Program-made: the position numbers and the translations under genes | Assembly: GCA_030830385.1 (NCBI GenBank) | Contig: JAURNA010000341.1 | Location: forward strand, 1 to 6,884 | Direction of reading: 5' to 3' | DNA: 6,884 nt | From: Crocinitomicaceae bacterium | GTDB lineage: Bacteria > Bacteroidota > Bacteroidia > Flavobacteriales_D > Crocinitomicaceae | Notes under the pieces: model-generated | Told to the model about the DNA's origin: nothing | Databases searched by the model: none | The model's input: only the letters and a program-made list of their open reading frames with translations | Shown here: in pieces, positions 1-6,206 of the stretch | Layout of the letters: each line of letters starts with the position of its first letter | Position numbering within the stretch: position 1 is the stretch's first letter

Positions 1-79
1 GGTAGGCCTTTTTGATTTCGGCTTCCGAAGCATCTCTTCCGACACCCAACACTTGGTAATAATCCCTTTTCTCGCTCAT
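1..79 (-). CDS. dnaJ: Chaperone protein DnaJ, N-terminal fragment (cut by window edge)
   Basis: Only the first 26 codons are visible. They read MSEKRDYYQVLGVGRDASEA followed by EIKKAY, which is the start of a classical J domain (helix I 'DYYQVLGV', then 'DASEAEIKKAY' opening helix II). The HPD motif, Gly/Phe region and zinc fingers lie outside the window. DnaJ is the cytoplasmic Hsp40 that delivers substrates to DnaK and stimulates its ATPase. The ATG is 7 bases after the grpE stop codon, so the two genes are almost certainly co-transcribed and supply both co-chaperones of DnaK. Full-length DnaJ versus a shorter J-domain protein cannot be decided from this piece, but the grpE linkage and N-terminal sequence favour true DnaJ. 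Confidence 0.93.
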   Translation of the reverse strand, partial: MSEKRDYYQVLGVGRDASEAEIKKAY

Positions 80-86
80 TTCGATG

Positions 87-614
87 TTATTGTCCGACCA
101 CAACTTTTGCGAATCGAATTACTTTATCGTTCAGATAGTATCCTTTTTCAACTGCCTCAATCACTTTTCCTTTCATTTTCTTGGAAGGAGCCGGAATGTT
201 GGCAATCGCCTCGTGAAGATCCAGATCAAAATCTTTCCCTTCTGAGTCCATTGGTTTCAGTCCTTTTGTTTCGAGGGTATTTTTGAATTTGTTAAAAATC
301 AATTGGAACCCTTCTTTTACACTTTCAATATCATCCACCTTTTCATTGTTCGCAATTGCGCGCTCAAAATCGTCAATCACCGGGAGCAAATCTTTGAGAA
401 TCCCGCTGCTTGCCGTGGCAATCAAGTCGAGCTTTTCCTTGTTTGTTCGCTTGCGGTAGTTGTCAAATTCAGCGTGAATCCGCAAATACTTGTCGTTTAA
501 CTCACTGTATTTCTCTTCAGGCGTTGGCTCTTTTTTTTCTTCATTCTCCGGACTTGCGTTTTCCTGTCCGTTCAACTCTTCCTCCTGGTTCTGTACCTCT
601 TTTTCCTCAGACAT
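87..614 (-). CDS. grpE: Nucleotide exchange factor GrpE
   Basis: The 175-residue protein has the GrpE layout. An acidic, low-complexity N-terminus (about 1-35) is followed by a long helix with 'LRIHAEFDNYRKRTNKEK' (44-61), then 'LLPVIDDFERA' (76-86), and a C-terminal beta domain with 'GKDFDLDLHEAIANIP' (126-141) and the ending 'EKGYYLNDKVIRFAKVVVG'. GrpE is the cytoplasmic dimer that releases ADP from DnaK and acts as a thermosensor. An in-frame ATG 19 codons upstream (at 671) would lengthen it, but the extra residues are not GrpE-like. The predicted promoter -7 element (640-647) also lies between the two ATGs, so a transcript from it could only use the one at 614. There is no clear Shine-Dalgarno site, which is usual in Bacteroidota. 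dnaJ follows after 7 bases. The length is normal and nothing is missing. Confidence 0.97.
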   Translation of the reverse strand: MSEEKEVQNQEEELNGQENASPENEEKKEPTPEEKYSELNDKYLRIHAEFDNYRKRTNKEKLDLIATASSGILKDLLPVIDDFERAIANNEKVDDIESVKEGFQLIFNKFKNTLETKGLKPMDSEGKDFDLDLHEAIANIPAPSKKMKGKVIEAVEKGYYLNDKVIRFAKVVVGQ

Positions 615-639
615 ATCTGTTGATTTGCTTTTTGGATGG

Positions 640-671
640 CAAAGATACTGCCAATTCGCGAATTCAGACAA
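640..671 (-). promoter_or_regulatory. Candidate grpE-dnaJ promoter (Bacteroidota type)
   Basis: Reading the minus strand, TATCTTTG (647 to 640) fits the Bacteroidota -7 consensus TAnnTTTG exactly. A TTG at 671-669 can serve as the -33 element, with a 21-base spacer. Transcription would start near 634, giving a leader of about 20 bases before the grpE ATG at 614. The match is by eye; the consensus is established for the phylum, but activity here is inferred. Confidence 0.55.
653..664. promoter_or_regulatory. 12-bp perfect palindrome in the grpE promoter spacer (possible operator)
   Basis: AATTCGCGAATT is a perfect 12-bp palindrome. Its centre (658.5) almost coincides with the centre of the 21-base spacer between the proposed -33 and -7 elements, where a bound repressor would block RNA polymerase. 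One or two such palindromes are expected by chance in a window this size, so position rather than sequence is the argument. Confidence 0.35.
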
Positions 672-679
672 GCTGTCAG
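665..679. promoter_or_regulatory. GACA/TGTC inverted repeat over the grpE -33 region
   Basis: CAGACA (665-670) and TGTCAG (674-679) flank a 3-base spacer. The core arms GACA and TGTC pair perfectly, and the next base of each arm does not complete the symmetry on both sides. The repeat overlaps the proposed -33 TTG of the heat-shock operon. A further CTGTCA half-site lies at 705-710. This could be a stress-regulator or activator site; no regulator is named because none can be identified from the sequence alone. Confidence 0.35.
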
Positions 680-728
680 TTATATCTGTATCAGAAATGT
701 AAAACTGTCATGAATTCAGTCAGAAATG

Positions 729-1278
729 CTAGAATTTCAGTTGCTTTCCGCTGCGGTCGAAATATTGAATTTCGCCTTCAAAGATGCCCTGGATTACGTT
801 TTCTGACAGAATGGTGATTTTTTGATAAATCGGAGGGAGTACTTCCGTACCGCTGGCTTCGTATATTCCGTAAAGCGGTTGAGAATTGGTTTCAAATGTG
901 TTACAGCCCACTGATTTGAGTTCATCAAAAACAGGCAATGATTTTGTCCTTCCCTACCGATCCATCACAGTCCAACCACTTTTTTCTTTGATTCCGGCAC
1001 ATTCATCTTGATTTTCGCTTTCTTCTTGCCTGAACTTCCGGAGTAGATCACTGTTTTTCCATTGGCTGAAAGAGCAAAGTCACCCGTGATCTCATCAAAA
1101 AGGAAATTTCCTGATTTGAACTGATTTCATACATACGGTTTGATTTGTCTCCTTGTAAGTAGGACGCCAAAACCTCCGAAAAGTAACAATTCTTCGTTTC
1201 AGCTATTCTCAATTTGCAGACATTCTGATTAACCGCTCGTTTTCTTCGCTCTTTCGTTGCGAAAATCGCAAGTCGTGT
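729..1278 (-). pseudogene. Remnant of a WG-repeat-like hypothetical protein, several frameshifts
   Basis: Protein-like sequence continues on the minus strand through different frames. The first open stretch (about 1278 to 1123) contains 'YFSEVLASYLQGDKSNRMYE'. The second (about 1123 to 965) contains 'SGNFLFDEITGDFALSANGK' and ends 'VVGL' at a TGA (967-965). A short third stretch reads 'DGSVGKDKIIACF', and the last (about 944 to 729) contains 'LYGIYEASGTEVLPPIYQKI' and ends 'QYFDRSGKQLKF' before TAG. The last part resembles WG (KWG) repeats, with a 'YGIY..SG.EVLPPIY' pattern. The shifts are near 1123 (one base missing), 966 (one extra) and 944 (one extra, in a T run). No convincing start codon is seen. 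It lies upstream of grpE in the same orientation, ending about 50 bases before the grpE promoter. Function is unknown. Indel errors in the source sequence are an alternative to true decay. Confidence 0.42.
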
Positions 1279-1309
1279 TTAACTGTTGTGTAATTCAATT
1301 GCAACACGA
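1273..1309. repeat. 7-bp inverted repeat upstream of the HMG-CoA reductase operon
   Basis: TCGTGTT (1273-1279) is repeated in inverse as AACACGA (1303-1309) with a 23-base spacer. A second weaker pair, TGTTG (1284-1288) and CAACA (1302-1306), is nested within it. It lies about 95-130 bases before the first gene of the right-hand operon and is not followed by a T run, so it does not look like a terminator. An operator is possible but unproven. Confidence 0.22.
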
Positions 1310-1333
1310 TCAAGTATTTGTGTAGATTAGAAC

Positions 1334-1365
1334 TTGAGTACAAACGAGATATAGTTCGTATTTTG
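1334..1365 (+). promoter_or_regulatory. Weak candidate promoter of the HMG-CoA reductase operon
   Basis: TTG (1334-1336), then 22 bases, then TATTTTG (1359-1365) is an imperfect match to the Bacteroidota -33/-7 pattern (TTG and TAnnTTTG, here one T short). It would give a leader of about 30 bases before the ATG at 1403. It is the best candidate I see in the noncoding stretch 1279-1402. The deviation from consensus makes it tentative. Confidence 0.27.
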
Positions 1366-1402
1366 TGATAAAGAAAAAACAGAAACAGGTAATCGTAACG
1401 AC

Positions 1403-2668
1403 ATGAGCATTACTAAATCAAAACTCGATAAGGTAGTTGAACAAATCAAGCAGGGCGGATCGATTGAAAAAGTGAACGCGTTTGATAACACGTGCACAGA
1501 GCACATGGAAACCGTACCACAAAGCAACCCCTACACAAAAGAAGGCCAGGAAGAGCGCATGTCGTTCATTGAAGATCATTGTTCAATTGAATTTCCATAC
1601 ATAAGGGGGAATGCTCAACTTACCGATAACTCCCGGTTGAAAGGCAACATTGAGAACTTCATTGGAATGACGCAATTGCCGACCGGGTTAATGGGTCCGG
1701 TTGTGGTCAATGGAACCCGTGCTTCCGGTGGATATTACATCCCGCTTGCAACGAGCGAAGGAGCCCTGGTTGCCTCCTATGCACGTGGAGCGAGAGCCTG
1801 CCGGGATTCCGGCGCAATTAAATCCGTCTGTTTGATGGAAGGGGTACAGAGATGCCCGGTCTTTAAATTCAACAATCTTGTACAGGTTGGCGAGTTCATC
1901 GTTTGGGTAATGAATGAAAAAGAGAAGTTTCCGGCAATTGTAAGCAGTGTGAGTAATCATGCCCAATTGAGCGATCTTGAGTTCAACATCGAAGGGAACG
2001 AAGTGATCATCACAATGGAATATCAAACCGGAGATGCTGCCGGGCAAAACATGGTCACAATTGTCACTCAGGCAATTTGCATGCACATCATAAAAAACAC
2101 GCCGATACCGCCCAAAATCTGGTACATTGAAAGCAATTTCTCAGGAGACAAAAAAGCAACTTCGAACTCGTTTACGTCGGTTCGTGGGAAAAATGTGACC
2201 GCCGAAATCACCTTAAAACAGGAAGTCGTAAACGAAGTACTGAAGACCAGTCCTGAACTCATGTTCGACTACTGGCAGACTTCTTTCATGGGAGCTGTTA
2301 AATGCGGAGCGATTGGTGCTCAAGGTCACTTTTCGAATGGTCTTGCGGCCTTGTTTATCGCCTGTGGGCAAGATGCCGCGTGTGTCTCAGAGGCCTCTGT
2401 GGGCATCACCCGAATGCAAGTGGATGAAAACGGAGATTTGTATTGTGCCGTGACACTTCCGAACTTGATTGTAGGAACCGTGGGGGGAGGAACTTCCCTT
2501 CCCACACAACGTGAGTGCCTCGAAATGATGCATTGTTACGGAACCGGGAATGCCCAAAAGTTTGCAGAGATTTGTGCGGCTGTTTGTTTGGCAGGAGAAA
2601 TCTCAATTATTGCAGCAATGTCCGCAGGTCACTTTGCATCCGCTCACCAACGTCTGGGCAGAAAATAA
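1403..2668 (+). CDS. hmgA: Hydroxymethylglutaryl-CoA reductase, class I type, soluble
   Basis: This 421-residue enzyme should reduce HMG-CoA to mevalonate, the committed step of the mevalonate isoprenoid pathway. Family motifs run in order: 'ENFIGMTQLPTGLMGP' (84-99, the GP ending is class I), 'PLATSEGALVAS' with catalytic Glu119, 'GDAAGQNMV' (210-218, nucleotide-binding region), 'SGDKKATSN' with catalytic Lys250, 'ACGQDAA' with catalytic Asp324, 'VGTVGGGT' (357-364), and C-terminal 'SAGHFASAH' with catalytic His410. There is no membrane anchor, as in other prokaryotic class I enzymes, and the length fits them. Oddities are GDAAGQNM where GDAMGMNM is usual, and 'GAIGAQGHFSN', one residue shorter than the usual GAIGGxNAHxxN. 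The ATG at 1403 follows a noncoding leader and gives a normal N-terminus. It is the first gene of a four-gene operon; its stop shares one base with the next start. Catalytic function is likely; a role dedicated to this operon rather than general metabolism is inference. Confidence 0.93.
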   Translation: MSITKSKLDKVVEQIKQGGSIEKVNAFDNTCTEHMETVPQSNPYTKEGQEERMSFIEDHCSIEFPYIRGNAQLTDNSRLKGNIENFIGMTQLPTGLMGPVVVNGTRASGGYYIPLATSEGALVASYARGARACRDSGAIKSVCLMEGVQRCPVFKFNNLVQVGEFIVWVMNEKEKFPAIVSSVSNHAQLSDLEFNIEGNEVIITMEYQTGDAAGQNMVTIVTQAICMHIIKNTPIPPKIWYIESNFSGDKKATSNSFTSVRGKNVTAEITLKQEVVNEVLKTSPELMFDYWQTSFMGAVKCGAIGAQGHFSNGLAALFIACGQDAACVSEASVGITRMQVDENGDLYCAVTLPNLIVGTVGGGTSLPTQRECLEMMHCYGTGNAQKFAEICAAVCLAGEISIIAAMSAGHFASAHQRLGRK

Positions 2669-3600
2669 TGGAATCGCAGGCTTCATTTCTCAAACGCTTC
2701 TGGATTTATCAGAAAGAGCGCTTTCCACTAATCATGAACGCAGTTGCAGTAGCAACATTTACGTTTTCGGCGATTTCCTATTCCCGAATCTGTCGAGGTG
2801 CTGAAGGCTTCGTAGATTGGCAGACGTATTTGATAGGTTGTTTCGCCACGTTCACGCTGTTCTTCCTGGTTCGTGTTTTTGACGAATTCAAAGACAAGGA
2901 AGACGATGCCAAATACCGATCGTATTTGCCGGTTCCCCGGGGAGTAATCTCACTCAGAGAACTGCGGAATATGGGGGTCGTCATTTGCATACTCCAATTG
3001 GCAGTAATTGCGATTTTTCAATTGAAGATGCTCTACCTGTACGTGATCGTCTTGGGGTATTTGTGCCTGATGGGTGTTGAGTTTTTTGTTCCCAATTACC
3101 TTAAACCTCGACAGATTCTGTACATTACTTCGCACATGTTCATTTTCCCACTGCTGGATATCTATTCAAGCGGTTTGGATTGGCTATTGGATGGAGCAAG
3201 TCCACACATTGGATTGATTTTCTTTTTTGCCGTTTCATACATGAATGGCCTTCTGGTTGAAGTTGGACGAAAGTTAAAAGCGAAGAAATACGAAGAAGAA
3301 GGAGTTGTTTCATACACCGGTTTATGGGGAATCAAGGGTGCTGTGTTCGTTTGGCTGGGGCTGCTTACAGGAACTCTCGCTTGTGCTCTGATAGCAGCTT
3401 TCCATGCAGGGTACGGATACACAGGGACAATCATTCTCAGCTCCCTGGCTGCACTGTGCACGATCCCGGCATTTCTTTTCCTGAAAAACCCCGGTAAAAA
3501 GACCTCCAAAGGGGTGGAAGCAATATCCGGAATATGGACCGTAGGAATGTACCTGTCGCTTGGAGGAATTCCTATGCTAATGAAACTTTTAGGCTCATGA
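2668..3600 (+). CDS. UbiA-superfamily membrane prenyltransferase, variant motifs
   Basis: The 310-residue protein is mostly hydrophobic, with about eight or nine membrane segments (roughly 22-38, 52-71, 102-118, 121-138, 150-166, 180-197, 222-244, 250-270, 287-305). UbiA enzymes join a polyprenyl diphosphate to an acceptor within the membrane. The first aspartate motif, usually NDxxDxxxD, reads 'DEFKDKEDD' (Asp72, Glu73, Asp76, Asp80) and is followed by 'LPVPRG' where RPxPxG is usual. The second motif is replaced by 'EVGRKLKAKKYEEEGVVSYT' (198-217), which keeps acidic and basic residues but not DxxxD. The ATG is in TAATG, sharing a base with the HMG-CoA reductase stop, and implies translational coupling. 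An in-frame upstream start inside the reductase gene is rejected. The acceptor and prenyl chain length cannot be read from sequence. UbiA membership is fairly sure; an intact prenyl-transfer activity is likely, not certain. Confidence 0.82.
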   Translation: MESQASFLKRFWIYQKERFPLIMNAVAVATFTFSAISYSRICRGAEGFVDWQTYLIGCFATFTLFFLVRVFDEFKDKEDDAKYRSYLPVPRGVISLRELRNMGVVICILQLAVIAIFQLKMLYLYVIVLGYLCLMGVEFFVPNYLKPRQILYITSHMFIFPLLDIYSSGLDWLLDGASPHIGLIFFFAVSYMNGLLVEVGRKLKAKKYEEEGVVSYTGLWGIKGAVFVWLGLLTGTLACALIAAFHAGYGYTGTIILSSLAALCTIPAFLFLKNPGKKTSKGVEAISGIWTVGMYLSLGGIPMLMKLLGS

Positions 3601-6206
3601 AGGTGTATAGTTCGTCATCCTCCCGACTGGAGCTTGGCCAAATTGGTGGTAAAGCTTTCAATCTATTTCGATTGAAAAGCGCCGGACTGAATGTTCCTGA
3701 CTGGACCGTTATCGACCAAAGTGCGTTGGTAGAAATACTTCCCGATGAATTGAGGTCGCCCGATAAATTCGACTCGATTCGTGCATTCATCGACGAATTC
3801 CCAATGCCTGATGATATCCTCTCAAGTGTTGAAACCAATATCAACCGTGCAAAAAACAAGCTTTTCGCCATACGATCATCTGCCGTACAGGAAGATGGAA
3901 AGGACTTCTCGTTCGCAGGTCAATTCGAAACACATCTTTACGTTGAATTCAACGATATTCCTCGCTTCGTAAAGGAAATCTGGAAATCGAATTTCACAGA
4001 TCGCGTTGCCCAATACATTCGAAACAACAACCTGGAGTTTCAGTACGGGATTGGCGTTGTGATTCAAGAGATGATCGACCCCGATGTAGCGGGTGTAGCC
4101 TTTGGAATCAACCCGAATACGGGAGAAGAAAACTCAAAAGTGATTTGCTCGGTGTACGGAGTTGGCGAAGGACTGGTTTCGGGTGCTTTGAACGCTGATA
4201 CATTCAACGTATCAGGCAATGAATACGAGTCCATTCTTGTGTCCAAACAGCAAGCCGCAAGACGGGCAAAATCAGGAGAAGTTGAATTGGTGGATGTTGC
4301 CGCTGAACAATGGGATGTGCCAAGTCTCAACGACAGCTGCATTCAGGAAATCAACCGTACACTGGATGTCCTCAAATCATCCATCGGAAGCCCTCAGGAC
4401 ATCGAATTTGCCGTTAAAAACAACGAAGTATTCTTGCTTCAAACGCGACCGATCACACAGATCCATAAGGCTGCAAAGAAAGATGGAAAAAATCGAATCA
4501 TCTGGGACAACAGCAACATCGTTGAGTCGTATCCGGGCGTCACAACACCACTCACATTTTCCTACATCCTGGAAGCCTACAAGCAAGTATACATTCAACT
4601 CGCCCTGATCATGGGAGCCAGCAAAAAAACAGTCGCTCAAAACGAAGAAACCTTTGGCAATATGCTGGGCCTAATCAACGGTCGCGTATACTACAATTTG
4701 CTGTCCTGGTACAAAGTACTGGCACTCTTTCCGGGGTACCGTCTGAATGCGCGATTCATGGAAAACATGATGGGGGTCAAGGAGCGATTTGATCTCCCGA
4801 AGCAACAGCAGAGCAGTAAGGTTGCAGCCTTGTACAGAACGAGTCTCATGATTTTCAGAATTGTCGGCCATACGTTTACCATCAAGAAGGAAACCCGCAG
4901 GTTCTTAAAAGAAGTAGACGACAGCCTCGCTGAAATCAAAGCCTTGAATCTGTCCGAATTAACGGCTTACGAGTTGATGCAAACATGGGTAGAACTGGAT
5001 GCCTATCTGACTCCCCGTTGGAAGGCTCCGGTGATCAACGACAGTTTCGCGATGATGTATTTCGGTCGTCTGCAAAAGCTAATCGAGAAATATAAAATCT
5101 CCGACAACAAGAACTTGCAGAACAATCTTCTTTGCGGAAGTAAGGACATTATTTCAGTAGAACCCATTCACCGCAGCATTGCACTGGCCACAGACATTCA
5201 AGACAATCCGGAATGGAAATCATTATTTGAAAATGAATCTCCCGAAGAAATTTGGACAACTCTAGAAAACGAAAACTTCAAAGAGCTTCGATCAGACATT
5301 GAAACCTACATTGAAGATTTCGGAGATCGATGTGTGGGAGAATTGAAATTGGAAACGATTTCCTACAAACAGGATCCATCGCTGTTCATCGCCCACCTCA
5401 GGGCGTTTGTAATTCAGGGAGTGACGAAGTCATCCACCGAATCAACGGTCGATCAGGAGTTGCGTGCTCAGGCTGAAAAAGAGGTGGATCAGGCACTTTC
5501 CAGAAAACCTTTGAAACGACGAAAATTCATCAAAACACTGCAAAAAACACGCTATTTCGTTTCGAATCGCGAGAATCTTCGTTACGATCGAACCCGCGTA
5601 TTTGGAATCACGCGAGAAATCTTCGCGCAAATTGGTCAGGTATTCGAACGAGAAGGGAAGTTGAATTCATACCGCGACATCTTCTATATGACCCAGTACG
5701 AGATCTTTGCTTTTATCAAGGGAACGGCCGTTGACAGCGACTTAAAAGCCCTGACGTCAATGCGCAAAAAGGAGTATGCTGCCTACGAAGAAATGGAGTT
5801 GCCCGCAGAACGCTTCGTGAGCTATGACGCCGTTCACATCAACAATAACTTCTTCGACACGTCAATTGAAAACGTGGTGGATGGCGAACTTTCCGGATTG
5901 GGATGCTGCCCTGGTCATGTGAAAGCGAACGTACGGATTGTGAAGCACCCGAGCGAAGTTGAGAGCTTGAACGGTGACATTTTGGTTACCTCAAGTACCG
6001 ATCCGGGTTGGGTAACGTTGTTCCCTACCGCGTCTGCCATCATTGTAGAGCGGGGAAGTTTATTAAGTCACTCCGCAATTGTTTCCCGCGAAATGGGAAT
6101 CCCCTGTATCGTTGGAGTTACGGGACTACTGAAAACATTAAAAACCGGTGATCTGATCGAAATGGACGGAAGCACCGGCGCCATTAAGATTTTGGAAAAT
6201 GAGTGA
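3597..6206 (+). CDS. RPH/PEP synthase-like phosphotransferase (ATP-grasp, central domain, phosphohistidine domain)
   Basis: The 869-residue protein has three parts. An N-terminal PPDK/PEP synthase-type ATP-grasp domain (about 1-290) carries 'GGKAFNL' (17-23), 'AIRSSAVQEDGKDFSFAGQF' (91-110), 'IQEMIDPDVAGVAFG' (156-170) and 'DIEFAVKNNEVFLLQTRPIT' (268-287). A central region (about 300-755) has 'FGDRCVGELKL' (575-585) and 'SYRDIFYMTQYEIFAF' (691-706), patterns typical of rifampin phosphotransferase-like proteins. A C-terminal swivelling phosphohistidine domain (about 765-869) has 'GSLLSHSAIVSREMGIPCIV' with the phospho-acceptor His825. The PEP/pyruvate TIM barrel of true PEP synthase is absent. 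By family logic ATP charges the histidine, which then phosphorylates an acceptor held by the central domain. Length and layout match rifampin phosphotransferase, but the acceptor is unknown and an antibiotic role is not supported by context. The start is the ATG of ATGA at the UbiA gene's end; it is cytosolic, and the next gene overlaps by 8 bases. Confidence 0.87.
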   Translation: MKVYSSSSSRLELGQIGGKAFNLFRLKSAGLNVPDWTVIDQSALVEILPDELRSPDKFDSIRAFIDEFPMPDDILSSVETNINRAKNKLFAIRSSAVQEDGKDFSFAGQFETHLYVEFNDIPRFVKEIWKSNFTDRVAQYIRNNNLEFQYGIGVVIQEMIDPDVAGVAFGINPNTGEENSKVICSVYGVGEGLVSGALNADTFNVSGNEYESILVSKQQAARRAKSGEVELVDVAAEQWDVPSLNDSCIQEINRTLDVLKSSIGSPQDIEFAVKNNEVFLLQTRPITQIHKAAKKDGKNRIIWDNSNIVESYPGVTTPLTFSYILEAYKQVYIQLALIMGASKKTVAQNEETFGNMLGLINGRVYYNLLSWYKVLALFPGYRLNARFMENMMGVKERFDLPKQQQSSKVAALYRTSLMIFRIVGHTFTIKKETRRFLKEVDDSLAEIKALNLSELTAYELMQTWVELDAYLTPRWKAPVINDSFAMMYFGRLQKLIEKYKISDNKNLQNNLLCGSKDIISVEPIHRSIALATDIQDNPEWKSLFENESPEEIWTTLENENFKELRSDIETYIEDFGDRCVGELKLETISYKQDPSLFIAHLRAFVIQGVTKSSTESTVDQELRAQAEKEVDQALSRKPLKRRKFIKTLQKTRYFVSNRENLRYDRTRVFGITREIFAQIGQVFEREGKLNSYRDIFYMTQYEIFAFIKGTAVDSDLKALTSMRKKEYAAYEEMELPAERFVSYDAVHINNNFFDTSIENVVDGELSGLGCCPGHVKANVRIVKHPSEVESLNGDILVTSSTDPGWVTLFPTASAIIVERGSLLSHSAIVSREMGIPCIVGVTGLLKTLKTGDLIEMDGSTGAIKILENE

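Noticed and set aside
615..671. Longer GrpE starting at the ATG at 671
   Set aside because: The 19 added residues are not GrpE-like, and the best promoter lies inside this stretch, so its transcript would begin after that ATG.
410..817. Plus-strand open frame of 135 codons
   Set aside because: It is antisense to grpE and its promoter, with no recognisable protein features and Ser/Cys/Leu-rich composition typical of a shadow frame.
729..938. A 69-codon minus-strand gene starting at TTG
   Set aside because: The TTG is not a likely start. The sequence continues upstream in other frames as the same protein-like remnant, so it is treated as the end of a broken gene.
1273..1309. Rho-independent terminator
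   Set aside because: Arms are only 7 bp with a 23-base loop and no T run follows on either strand.
1688..2086. Minus-strand open frame of 132 codons
   Set aside because: It lies wholly antisense to the conserved core of the HMG-CoA reductase gene and resembles no family.
2515..2667. Upstream in-frame start for the UbiA-family protein
   Set aside because: The extra 51 residues overlap the reductase C-terminus in another frame and are Arg/Cys-rich; the ATG in TAATG gives a normal UbiA N-terminus.
3597..6206. Calling this gene PEP synthase (ppsA) or pyruvate phosphate dikinase
   Set aside because: The C-terminal PEP/pyruvate-binding barrel is absent; the chain ends right after the phosphohistidine domain.
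3597..6206. Calling this gene a rifampin resistance determinant
   Set aside because: Domain layout and length match rifampin phosphotransferase, but the operon context is lipid or isoprenoid metabolism and the substrate pocket was not examined.
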